64,000 nt of DNA from Lutraria lutraria. Its lineage: Eukaryota; Mollusca; Bivalvia; Venerida; Mactridae. Positions 49,188 through 60,614 of this stretch are shown piece by piece. The stretch is taken from assembly GCA_964023205.1 (NCBI GenBank), contig OZ026834.1, forward strand, positions 46,550,029 through 46,614,028. The letters are read 5' to 3'. Within the stretch, counting starts at the first letter, position 1. Every line of letters begins with the position of its first letter. Both the position numbers and the translations under genes were made by a program. The notes under the pieces are model-generated. The model searched no databases, was not told the origin of the DNA, and saw only the letters and a list, made by a program, of their open reading frames with translations.

Positions 49188-49599
49188 AGATTTATATAGC
49201 GCCCTTTTCATACTTTTCGTACGTTCAAAGGCACTTTACATAATTGTGTTGCAGCAACGAGGGCGCAGGTGCATCGTCTACCAGTGCAGATACAGCATGA
49301 TCTGGCCAGAGGGACAGACTGAGAGAAAGCCCCCAGAAGGGAGAGAAAGATAATTAGATACAGGCATGTCCGGCTCGGGGTGCGCCTAGCTCTTATTTCG
49401 AATAGACAGCCTGATTCTTTAATGTGCCTGGTGTAAAGCACCGATACACAGCTTCCTGGCACCTTTAACCAGTACTTATACAGTCCACACGGTCAGATAT
49501 AGCGGGAAATACTATAAATAAAATTTCTGAAATCTCCATGGCCGGACCGGGATTGAACCCGGGACCTCTGGCGCGTTACCACTGAGCTATCGCCGCTGT
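49188..49599 (-). mobile_element. tRNA-derived SINE, about 410 bp, minus orientation
   Basis: On the minus strand the 5' head begins near 49599 with GCGATAGCTCAGTGGTAACG (box A) and has GGTTCAATCCC (box B) about 20 bp later. The head lacks the anticodon-loop region of a real tRNA. The body runs to a 3' end reading GGGCGCTATATAAATCTGGT followed by a TATG microsatellite. The 84-codon minus frame inside it is not a gene. A related tail fragment occurs at 20880-20945. Confidence 0.75.
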
Positions 49600-49639
49600 A
49601 ACTTGTCTATTTTTTAAGAAAAAGTCGGTCTATTGTGAT

Positions 49640-49795
49640 CACTGCGGCGTCCGTGGCAGTGTCGTTCAAAAACTTTGATGTAGCTCATTGCTAAGAAACT
49701 ATAAGAGGTAGCAACATGAAACTTCATAGGTGGATAGATCTCACTGAAGCGGTGAACAGACGTGAGTTGGCACCGCTGGCGGCGCTCTTGTTAAA
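49640..49795. repeat. Possible interspersed repeat (GCACCGCTGGCGGCGCTCTTG)
   Basis: A locally GC-rich segment ends GGCGGCGCTCTTGTTAAAAG, whose reverse complement starts AACAAGAGCGCC. That start resembles the AACAAGAGGGCC motif at 6059. I recall similar sequences as dispersed repeats in bivalves; only the motif similarity is seen here. Confidence 0.4.
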
Positions 49796-50459
49796 AGTGT
49801 ACGATTCCTTGTGATATAGCTGAAGTATACGAGAGATATGTGGTTGTCAACTTCATTTCTACATCAGAATAATGCTTAACTAAGCTGCCAAGTATTCATT
49901 GTTTTCCGATGATTTTGTTTTCCTATATAGACCTTCTCCCGACGGACAAAATGAATCTCTAATTCAGTTTCTACTATTTGTTTATTCAAATCAGTGTCTG
50001 CGTTGTGTTGTCATTAGCGTAAACAGCAATATGGACATAATGATATCACATAGGAGAACGGATGAAATTATGGTGAACATCCGAGGCCCAGAAACCACTT
50101 AGAATACAATCATTTGGTCAACAATGAAAATCGGATTTCGCTGAAAATTATGACAGTCAGAAGTATAGAACTGAACAGCCATTGAAGACATCTAAAACAG
50201 TAATTGTAGATTTATTTTACTGCTATTAATCATACTTACAGATTAAACGAGATTTCATGTTGTATTTGTCAATATTGATTACTCTCAATGTCGGATACGT
50301 GATTTACATATTAGATAACCAGGAATCTATTACACGCCCGATGGGAGAGAAGGATTAGAAGGAAGAAAGGTATGAGTAAATAACCATAACGATACAAGGA
50401 ACAGAAAAATCACACAAAAAAACGGTCACAAAAAGCGTAGATCATAATTATATAAAACA

Positions 50460-50600
50460 AAGGATACAATAAAAGCCAGAGGACACACATAAAACCCAAA
50501 GGACACAAATAAAACCCAAAGGTAACAAAAAACCCTAAGATCACAAATAATACAGGACAAGAAAACAAAGATCACAAATAGCATGAAGGACAAACACGAG
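50460..50600. repeat. Degenerate tandem repeat, AAACCCAAAGGACACAAAT units
   Basis: About five to six units of roughly 20-22 bp are present. A minus-strand frame over it with repeated F, V and L residues is a by-product. Confidence 0.7.
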
Positions 50601-50960
50601 GTACAATGCGCCCAATGAATATAGGCCAACGTCGTCATGTTACAAAGGGATTTACATTGTATGTCAAACATCCTATGTGATTAATGAGACATCGTATGAT
50701 GTTCGTTAGCTCAGATTTGAGTATAAACCGAGAAATATGCTTTCAGAAGACTGGTGTCAGATCATGACTATGATGTTATCTCTGCTTATCAATAAAATCA
50801 CAATGTTACACAGTAGCACTTCATCATATCTAAACACCAGTCCCTCAGCGCAATGAGCTCGAATTCCTTCCGTGTCCAGAAAAGAGTCTGTCCAGCTGTC
50901 TTATTGAAGTTAATGGTTCTACTAATGATGTTCAGCTATGGTCTTCCTCGACCATTTATC

Positions 50961-51535
50961 GTTGAAACGTCACCAGATAATCTCGACTTGTGAAACGTTA
51001 TCAGATAACCTCGACTGTTGAAACGTTACTAGATTACATCGACTGACGAAACGTTACTAGATTACCATCGACTGTTGCAACGTTACTAGATAACCTCGAC
51101 TGTTGAAACGTTATCAGATAACCTCGACTGTTGCAACGTTACTAGATAACATCGACTGTTGAAACGTTACTAGATAACCTCGACTGTTGAAACGTTATCA
51201 GATAACCTCGACTGTTGAAACGTTATCAGATAACCTCGACTGTTGAACCGTTATCAGATAACCTCGACTGTTGAAACGTCACCTGATAACCTCGACTGTT
51301 GAAACGTTATCAGTTAATCACGACTGTTGAAACGTCACCTGATAACCTCGACTGTTGAAACGTTATCAGATAACCTCGACTGTCGAAATGTCACCTGATA
51401 ACCTCGACTGTTGAAACGTTATCAGATAACCTCGACTGTTGAAACCTTACTAGATTTTCTCGACTGGTGAAACGTCACCTGATAACCTCGACTGTCAAAA
51501 CGTTATCAGATAACCTCGACTGATGAAACGTCGCT
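50961..51535. repeat. 28-bp minisatellite, about 20 copies
   Basis: The unit reads GTTGAAACGTTATCAGATAA plus CCTCGACT, with variants at TTATCAG / TTACTAG / TCACCTG. Spacing stays at 28 bp apart from occasional single-base shifts. It contains the near-palindrome GTTATCAGATAAC. Confidence 0.9.
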
Positions 51536-51618
51536 AAACTTCAAAGCAATAGAAATTTACATAGACGAGAAAAAACTGATTTGTATGTGAACTTATAACC
51601 AGAGAAATCTATTATTAA

Positions 51619-51949
51619 AACCCCCATTAGCATTTTGGATGTTTAAGTCGAAGTAGGTCTTATTTTACCTAGAAATATATATTATCAGTGAAATCGACTT
51701 CTACTTTCAATAAAAACATTCCGAAATTTTCTTTTTTAATCACAAAGTACATATATAGATATAGCACAGTATTTTTTTCAATGATAATGCAAAAAAATAA
51801 GAAAAAGCGTCTGACAACATTTCTGCGAGATATAGCTAAAGAAAGGCATTGTGTAAATATGTTTTAGAGGAAATAAAATATATTTCTTCTATTTTTCTAT
51901 CATTACATCTATTGTTCCGTATTGCTAAAATTAAAAAGCTAATTTGGCT
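51619..51949 (+). mobile_element. TTAA-flanked MITE, copy 2 (331 bp)
   Basis: TTAA at 51615-51618 and 51950-51953 flank an interior that aligns along its length with 32535-32858. Ends are AACCCCCATTAGCATTTTGG and, inverted, AAGCCAAATTAGCTTTTTAA. Confidence 0.72.
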
Positions 51950-52263
51950 TTAACATTAATGTGTGCATATGTGAAATCACGATATACAACCTAAAAAGCC
52001 ATCTTATTCAGTACAACCTATCCAGAACGGCCCTCTCTTGACGTTTTTCCCCACTGCACGATTTAACTATTAATAACAACAACAGCAACAACAACTTAAT
52101 TTTGCTACTCCCAGTGGGTTTCGCTTTGGAGAAGTTGCACTCTATATTTTCTTGGCTTTATTCTAGTAAACTAGTTTTCAAAAAGTATATATGATATTAG
52201 TATGTCTTGCAGATTATTTTATGTAATGTTTCTTGGTCTACGTCTTCTTCGTCTATTTTATGA

Positions 52264-52432
52264 TATACTCGGCGTCACTAGAAACTTACCACCCATACAT
52301 TTGTCTAAATGATAAGCATAGTTTGGTACCCAAGTTATATAAACTATTGTATAAAGCAGTTTACACAGGATGTTAAAATTTGAAATATATAGGGGTGTGT
52401 AGAGTGGTAAGTTTCTAGTGACGCTGAGTATA
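52264..52432. mobile_element. 169-bp MITE with about 29-bp inverted repeats, TA-flanked
   Basis: TATACTCGGCGTCACTAGAA at 52264, continuing ACTTACCAC, is mirrored by GTGGTAAGTTTCTAGTGACG and CTGAGTATA ending at 52432, with a single mismatch. TA occurs at both edges. A minus-strand 112-codon frame starts beyond it and runs through it, and is not gene-like. Confidence 0.78.
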
Positions 52433-54133
52433 TATATTATCACAACGCTCAGCGAAAAAAATTCAACAGAAATTGTTTTTGCGTAATAAGTACACAAAAT
52501 GCAGAAGTTATGATATCTAAATTTATAATACAAAAATCTCAATACTCGAATTCTTCCGCAATACCAGAGTTTTGTCGAGAGGGGAATACGTGGCAAAGCT
52601 GTGTGATGCTGCCAGTTTTAGATCAATGAGATCTTAAAGGAATTAAAAACAAATAATAACTTGATCAATCTTAGACACTTCCATTTCATATTCTGACTTG
52701 TGCCATATGTGAGTATTCCCTATGTGTAAACTCTTTTATCATGACGCCCCCGAGATACAAGTCAATAATGAATGACAACATAACATTTTACCGAAGCTGA
52801 AAGATTCGTGATTATGAATTATGCCTTTGAATCCAACATGACCGTATCAATAAACCATTTTGTACCCCTGCAGTGGAATATTTTTCAGATTAAAATTATA
52901 TTAAAAGAATGTCACGGCCAGAGTCAGTTAATCGCAGCCTGCGAACGTTGAATGAATATTACAGTGAACGAGAAGATTGTGCAGGAAAATGAATTTTCTG
53001 AGTGATTTTAGTAAGGAGTTCATAGTCCCCATTGTGTAAATGTCAAGATGAAATAATGTAAGCTGCCAGATTCATGAATCCATGTGATCGGACAACATAT
53101 CACGGACTCAAACTCTTGCAGACGGACAACAACTTAATGTGTGTGATTTGTCTTCATCAATTACAATCAAATCTATACTCAATGCCAATATGTTTTCTTG
53201 AACTACTAGTATTTAATTTAATCGAATATACATGTTTAACACACTGTCAACCATGTTATTCCAGAGCACTGTCAGACATGTGACATGAATGAAATTCGCA
53301 ATCCGGAAAACCTTAACTGTTTGAGGCTGATCACTTGATATGACACTTAAGCCTACTCTTTTATTCTGCCATTTTAAACAAACTAACAGAAGTTATATTT
53401 GATCAAATACAAAGCATAAATGCTTTTGAAATATGATTATTCCTACGTAGACAGTCAATTTAAATCGCTTTAAATACGATGAAAATAAGTTTCCACTGTA
53501 TTGATTACGCCCACGTTTGACGTAATGATATTATATGTGTTTGCCTATCATCTAACCATCTACTGCCAGTCAGCAACTAATCATACGAAGTCATAGCCCC
53601 TCTTATTGGAGAGAAACGACTCGCGTTAAATTTCCCTAAACTTATAATTTTCCTTCTCCTAGTGACGTATGTAGCTCTCTAGATTTTCCGTGTTCAAATT
53701 TTCTCCACACGCGTTCTGTCAACAAACGTCCGATGAAGATAGTGTTGGAAGTTCATTTCTTCTCCAGGGCTACAATTACTGCTCGTCTAAAATTGGGATA
53801 TAAATACTATTTATGTGACAGTTCCCTGTGGGAGACCTGTCGAGAAGGATTAATAATCATGCGTTTTCAACAAAAAACAAGTGCATTTGACAGCAAACTA
53901 TTTTTCCTCCGCAACAAACCACACGTTGTTTCTCTGGTAATATTGTCGTCGAATCAGAATTTTTTGTCGAAGTATTTACGACACTAAAAAACACTTGACG
54001 TTAATCTAGACGTCCCCACGTCATCACACGATAATTGTATATAAGTTCTGTGACCTCGTTATGATCCGAAATCACTGATTACTGACCGGTAACTCTGGAT
54101 AGATTATCGACGAATATCACGATTCTTACAATT

Positions 54134-54361
54134 ACAGCTGAACTGTGTTTAGTGGCCACCTCCGAATAAAGGCCACCCTGTGAATAAAGGTCATCCTGTG
54201 AATAAAGGCCACCCTGTGAATAAAGGCCACCCTGTGAATAAAGTCTATTCTTTAAAAAAATGATTATATAGAACAAAATGACCTCCAAATAAAGACCATC
54301 TGTCAATAAAGGCCACACTATGTTCCCAAGAGTGACCTTTCTTCACAGGTTCAGATGACAT
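54134..54361 (+). mobile_element. ACAGTA-ended element, family ii, with tandem 21-bp units
   Basis: It starts near ACAGCTGAACTGTGTTTAGT and ends CACAGGTTCAGATGACA. Several units of CCACCCTGTGAATAAAGG lie in the middle, and the minus-strand frame (LYSQGG repeats) is a by-product of them. The CTGTCAATAAAGGCCACA block is shared with the copies at 29003 and 46550. Confidence 0.62.
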
Positions 54362-56961
54362 TACTAATTTTGAGTCACAGTTATGGAGAGTATATTTTAC
54401 AAATCGGTCAAAAATTTGGTCAAAGTCAAGTATTTTGAGGAATGTTTATTAGATATTTCAACCGCTTTAGTTCCATTAAATGTGACGTTACGTAAGAGAC
54501 CGTCTCGTGTGATTTGTTTGTTTGTCCATGATTTGCAATAAAACGTCTATTTGGATTCATCACGCACTGCGGTTTTTTTCTATAAATACCCTAGTCTCAA
54601 CCGCTTTCTGAGAGGCTGTTTTACAATGGTATAAATAGTGTTATGGACCTGACGATCGATCAAAATGAAAGCTCACAAGTTTACAGAAATCTCCATAACT
54701 GGCAAGATTGTCGATAAGTCGGTGCTATGATAGAGAGCCGCGGATTAGGATACAGAATCCGTCTACTAAACGATCAATATATCCGCATATTACGATGAAG
54801 TTTGCTGACAGTAAACAAAAGTTGCGTGGGCTATAATGTATCGGTCCGATACGATATGATTTGTCATCCTGGTGCTTTAAGTGCATACTAACAGACATGG
54901 CTGAGGTATTATGACTATAAAAGGATAGATTAGAGTGCTTGCAGACACCATTTGATAACGATACATAGGGGACTAGTCTGCAACCCCGTCGAAACTTCAT
55001 TAAAAGTTCCAATTTGTCATGTGGCCGGCAGTAAACTTTCAGCACCACGGAACAGTTCATCACGGTTGTATAACAACCGAGTCTGGAACTATTATAATGC
55101 ATGGTTACATTTTTGAATTGCATCAATATGTTATTGAACCGAATTTTCTTGATTTAAAATAGAACGTTCCTACTGTTTGCTGGCGTACAAAATCAAACCC
55201 CTTGGTAGGTCATAAGTCTGTGCACGACGTGTCCACATGTCATACACAGATCTCTTATACATTGGGTTTATTTTTCATGGTGAATCTTGAATCACTTTGG
55301 CAAAACAAATGTTGGAAAAACGCATTTTTGTAAAATTTTGGAAAATAATATTATAATATTAAAAGATCATTGCTACAAGAGATTGATATATATTTAAGCA
55401 GTGCTATTACAAAGTTTCCCGTATTTTGCAGTATTTATACCATTGTTATAGCAAACAATCAGTTTTTCGTCACAAAATGTTATGCAAGAAAGGTCCTAAG
55501 TCAATAAAATCATGTCGTGGTTTGCGTTTAAGGCATGTTTAAGAGCTACGAAGATTTTTGACTAAAAGTGTAGTTAGACATGGTTTTGCATGGACCCCTT
55601 CAGTCATTGATATAGATGGTATTTTTTGTTATTGCTTTCAAATATCATACACCGCTTGCTTATCAGAACAAGACCAACTGAATGCAAACTGAACATGTCA
55701 ATATGGCTGAGAACAAGATAACTGGCCTGCGTCACATTGACGTTTAAAACATCACATATTACAGTACATGCATGTTATATGACAGAACACCAGATGGTAT
55801 AAAATCGGGTAACTCGTGCTACCGCGACTTTACAATATTTCTTTGTTCGAAATTTAAAAAAAAACAATGACTGATTGAAAAATCATTGTGATCATTTTGA
55901 AAAAAAGAATGGCGTCTTTGGCATCGGATGTGCTAGTAGGTTATGGTTTTCACGTTAATTTATAAAACAAACAGAATACTACATGTATTTAACATTACAC
56001 CGTGTATATCAATTTAAAAAGTTTACAGTTCCATTAGCGAAAAACAACAATGATGTGACTGACATATTAATTACGCTTTGACTTCACATTAAGTTATTCA
56101 CAACTTCACCATAATAAACCAAAATTTGACAACAGTCGTGGCATCAAAGACATCATCGGTTATCCAAAAGGTTTTAACAGCAAGAATTAGTTTTACTATT
56201 GATATGCACATATTGATTAACTGCATCACAAAACGATTTATCCATTTTTATTTAGTTGGGTCGTCAGAGACACCAAATAATATACGGCTTTTCAGGTCTG
56301 TTCGGTCAAATACATAAATGTGACAAATAGTCCGTCATGTAAATATCATGCCGCTCGGTATTTATTTGTTACCTTAATCATTGTAAAACTTCTTAATCTT
56401 CATAAAGAAAAATGTTGTTGTTTGGAATTTCTAAACATTAAACAACTGCATGGTCTCTGGGTACATGTATTTGTTTAATTATGGAGAGATTTGTCACACT
56501 CTCAAACATTGTTCTATGTTATTTTTGTGTGTCGTAAATTGGCTCGGAATAAAACCTGAATAAAAGTTAAGGGCATCAAATAGATTGATATTTACGTAAC
56601 GCATTTTAATTAAAAGCAAAACCAATAATTCACTTCATTACAATTGGAAAACCATTACCGTTAAATAATTAAACAGTTTTAATATTTGCGATAAATTGTC
56701 GCCAGACATTGTAATGAACAAGATGAAAGTAATTGTAACATTTATTGATCATACAATAAAACACTACAATGTCCTAATAACAATATAACACACGTGTGAT
56801 TGGGTAAAAGATCAATGAGTGTGCTAATGTTAATTTGTGGCTTTAACTATGAGTTTTGATAAAGCAAATATAAAATCTTTCAGACTGTTTAAAATCTTTC
56901 AGTTCTAAGAAAAACCGCTTCGGATGGAATGTAAACTTTTTCTTAAAACGTTCTTGCATAC

Positions 56962-57264
56962 TTCATTAACAGTTCATGAATAGTTCATGAATAGTTCATG
57001 GATAGTTCATGGATAGTTCATGGATAGTTCATTAACAGTTCATGGATAGTTCATGGATAGTTCATTAACAGTTCATGAACAGTTCATGGATAGTTCATGG
57101 ATAGTTCATTAACAGTTCATGGATAGTTCATGGATAGTTCATGGATAGTTAATTAACAGTTCATTAACAGTTCATGAACAGTTCATGGATAGTTCATGGA
57201 TAGTTCATTAACAGTTCATGGATAGTTCATGAATAGTTAATTAACAGTTCATGAATAGTTCATG
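56962..57264. repeat. 11-bp minisatellite (AGTTCATGGAT / AGTTCATTAAC)
   Basis: About 27 units, all 11 bp, mix AGTTCATGGAT, AGTTCATGAAC, AGTTCATGAAT and AGTTCATTAAC types in a patterned order. Confidence 0.9.
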
Positions 57265-57339
57265 TAGTATAGATAATTATTTAACAACGGAGGTTTCACT
57301 ATATAAGCTGTCAGTGAAGGATTTATACAATTTCAGTAC

Positions 57340-57592
57340 TACAGTACAACCTCTCTAGAGCGGCTCTCTGTAGAGCAACAACCTCTCTATAACAACACCT
57401 TCAAAGCTGATATTTACTATAAATTTAACCTCTGCAGAGCAACAACCTCTCTGTAGAGCAACAACCTCTCCATAACAACACCTTCAAAGCTGATATTTAC
57501 TATAAATTTAACCTCTGCAGAGCAACAACCTCTAAACAACGGCAAATATTTGTAGCTCCCACAGGGTGTTGCTCTACAGAGGTTGTACTGTA
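57340..57592 (+). mobile_element. ACAGTA-ended element, family i, longest copy
   Basis: Exact inverted ends TACAGTACAACCTCT and AGAGGTTGTACTGTA. The interior has an internal duplication of about 75 bp (AACAACCTCTCTATAACAAC, ACCTTCAAAGCTGATATTTA and on to AACCTCTGCAGAGC, with the first block's TAT read as CAT in the second copy). Near the right end is GCTCCCACAGGGTGTTGCTC. Confidence 0.75.
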
Positions 57593-57685
57593 ACATATGC
57601 GTATATTCAATAACAATTACATAATTATGAATAACTCGTCGCGTCTTCTTTCCAATGGTACACTGTTAGTTCATTCGGGATTTAC

Positions 57686-57757
57686 TGTACGAACAAAAGA
57701 TTTGTGTCTCATAAGCCAACTTGGCTGGTCCTTTTAATGGGGGTGACTGTAATAAAC
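57686..57757 (+). repeat. SINE 3'-tail fragment, same family as 1236-1492
   Basis: TACGAACAAAAGATTTGTGT then CTCATAAGCCAACTTGGCTG and GGGGGTGACTGTAATAAA align with 1420-1490. The tRNA head is absent, so this is a 5'-truncated copy. Confidence 0.7.
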
Positions 57758-58277
57758 AAAACCCTTAGCCTTACCATATACGATTACAAACACAACAGAT
57801 ATGGCATTTTCTAAACCGCACAAAACTTGTTTGGTCCACAAGCATAATGTACACAAATGTAATTATTTTCACTTTTATGATGTTTTAAAGGAAAACTATA
57901 TTTGTTTATAAATACAAAATGTACATGTAGTGTTGTTTGTTTTGCTCCTGTTTGTATTCAGGAAAAATGTCTTCCTTTTATGGGTGAATTTTCTTGACAA
58001 AATATTTACATGGGAACCAAATGATATCATATAAGACTAGCATATCAAATTTTAACATTAGTCTTAATGCACTACATTTGTAATTCATAAAATATAAATT
58101 ATTAGATAATCAAAGTACTTATGGATCAAAATCCATGTTCTGTTTCCAAAAATGATTGAAACCGATACATGTAAAATGCATAGAGGTCCTGTTTCTGAAA
58201 ATCTATTGTGCTGGCAAATAAATCCCAGATATAAATTTATAGCGTGCCATATGTTTACCAGTGATTCACTGAATATG

Positions 58278-60533
58278 AATTATCATTCTCATACATGTAT
58301 TGACTTCAAAATGTTGGACCTAATGGATTATCATTCTCATACATGTATTGACTTCAAAATGTTGGACCTAATGAATTATCATTCTCATACATGTATTGGC
58401 TTCAAAATGTTGTACCTAATGAATTATCATTCTCATACATGTATTGGCTTCAAAATGTTGGACCTAATGAATTATAATTCTCATACATGTATTGGCTTCA
58501 AAATGTTGGACCTAATGAATTATCATTCTCATACATGTATTGGCTTCAAAATGTTGGACCTAATGAATTATCATTCTCATACATGTATTGACTTCAAAAT
58601 GTTGGACCTAATGAATTATCATTCTCATACATGTATTGACTTCAAAATGTTGGACCTAATGAATTATCATTCTCATACATGTATTGGCTTCAAAATGTTG
58701 TACCTAATGAATTATCATTCTCATACATGTATTGGCTTCAAAATGTTGGACCTAATGAATTATCATTCTCATACATGTATTGGCTTCAAAATGTTGGACC
58801 TAATGAATTATCATTCTCATACATGTATTGACTTCAAAATGTTGGACCTAATGAATTATCATTCTCATACATGTATTGGCTTCAAAATGTTGGACCTAAT
58901 GAATTATCATTCTCATACATGTATTGACTTCAAAATGTTGGACCTAATGAATTATCATTCTCATACATGTATTGGCTTCAAAATGTTGGACCTAATGAAT
59001 TATAATTCTCATACATGTATTGGCTTCAAAATGTTGTACTTAATGAATTATCATTCTCATACATGTATTGGCTTCAAAATGTTGGACCTAATGAATTATC
59101 ATTCTCATACATGTATTGACTTCAAAATGTTGGACCTAATGAATTATCATTCTCATACATGTATTGGCTTCAAAATGTTGGACCTAATGAATTATCATTC
59201 TCATACATGTATTGACTTCAAAATGTTGGACCTAATGAATTATCATTCTCATACATGTATTGGCTTCAAAATGTTGGACCTAATGAATTATCATTCTCAT
59301 ACATGTATTGACTTCAAAATGTTGGACCTAATGAATTATCATTCTCATACATGTATTGGCTTCAAAATGTTGTACCTAATGAATTATCATTCTCATACAT
59401 GTATTGGCTTCAAAATGTTGGACCTAATGAATTATAATTCTCATACATGTATTGGCTTCAAAATGTTGGACCTAATGAATTATCATTCTCATACATGTAT
59501 TGGCTTCAAAATGTTGGACCTAATGAATTATCATTCTCATACATGTATTGGCTTCAAAATGTTGGACCTAATGAATTATCATTCTCATACATGTATTGAC
59601 TTCAAAATGTTGTACTTAATGAATTATCATTCTCATACATGTATTGGCTTCAAAATGTTGGACCTAATGAATTATCATTCTCATACATGTATTGACTTCA
59701 AAATGTTGGACCTAATGAATTATCATTCTCATACATGTATTGGCTTCAAAATGTTGGACCTAATGAATTATCATTCTCATACATGTATTGGCTTCAAAAT
59801 GTTGGACCTAATGAATTATCATTCTCATACATGTATTGGCTTCAAAATGTTGGACCTAATGAATTATCATTCTCATACATGTATTGGCTTCAAAATGTTG
59901 GACCTAATGAATTATCATTCTCATACATGTATTGACTTCAAAATGTTGGACCTAATGAATTATCATTCTCATACATGTATTGACTTCAAAATGTTGGACC
60001 TAATGAATTATCATTCTCATACATGTATTGACTTCAAAATGTTGGACCTAATGAATTATCATTCTCATACATGTATTGGCTTCAAAATGTTGGACCTAAT
60101 GAATTATCATTCTCATACATGTATTGGCTTCAAAATGTTGGACCTAATGAATTATCATTCTCATACATGTATTGACTTCAAAATGTTGGACCTAATGGAT
60201 TATCATTCTCATACATGTATTGACTTCAAAATGTTGGACCTAATGAATTATCATTCTCATACATGTATTGGCTTCAAAATGTTGGACCTAATGAATTATC
60301 ATTCTCATACATGTATTGACTTCAAAATGTTGGACCTAATGAATTATCATTCTCATACATGTATTGGCTTCAAAATGTTGGACCTAATGAATTATCATTC
60401 TCATACATGTATTGACTTCAAAATGTTGGACCTAATGAATTATCATTCTCATACATGTATTGGCTTCAAAATGTTGGACCTAATGAATTATCATTCTCAT
60501 ACATGTATTGACTTCAAAATGTTGTACTTAATG
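58278..60533 (+). repeat. 48-bp minisatellite, 47 contiguous copies, open in one frame
   Basis: Each 48-bp unit reads as 16 codons (NYHSHTCIGFKMLDLM in the plus frame from 58278). The surrounding open frame 58152-60614 has 820 codons: 42 non-repeat residues, 47 exact-length units and 26 trailing residues. Variation is limited to four codon positions: Asn/Asp 1, His/Asn 3, Gly/Asp 9 and Asp/Tyr 14. Because 48 is divisible by three and the unit lacks a stop in this frame, the long frame arises automatically. There is no signal peptide, no recognised domain and no upstream exon evidence, so translation is not supported. The Gly and Asp types often alternate, suggesting a 96-bp higher-order unit. 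Confidence 0.92.
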
Positions 60534-60614
60534 AATCAATCCATGCAGATAGGATTTACCCACGCAAATTTACCATCAATTTTGTTTTATTTCTCGCAGA
60601 ATCACGTGGTATGA

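Noticed and set aside
49208..49462. 84-codon Cys-rich minus-strand frame
   Set aside because: Lies wholly inside the tRNA-derived SINE.
50961..51535. CRISPR-like array (28-bp repeats)
   Set aside because: Units are contiguous with no unique spacers, and the genome is clearly eukaryotic.
54725..55126. 133-codon minus-strand frame
   Set aside because: No recognisable domain, no flanking splice signals that extend it and no paralogue in the window; it is consistent with a chance frame.
59735..59935. Second open frame (YMYWLQNVGPNELSFS repeats) in the same array
   Set aside because: A shadow of the 48-bp repeat; it closes wherever the Asp-type unit creates a TGA.
58152..60614. 820-codon open frame as a real gene
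   Set aside because: The length is explained by 47 stop-free 48-bp units. There is no domain, splice context or recognisable leader, so it is listed as a minisatellite with translation left as an open question.
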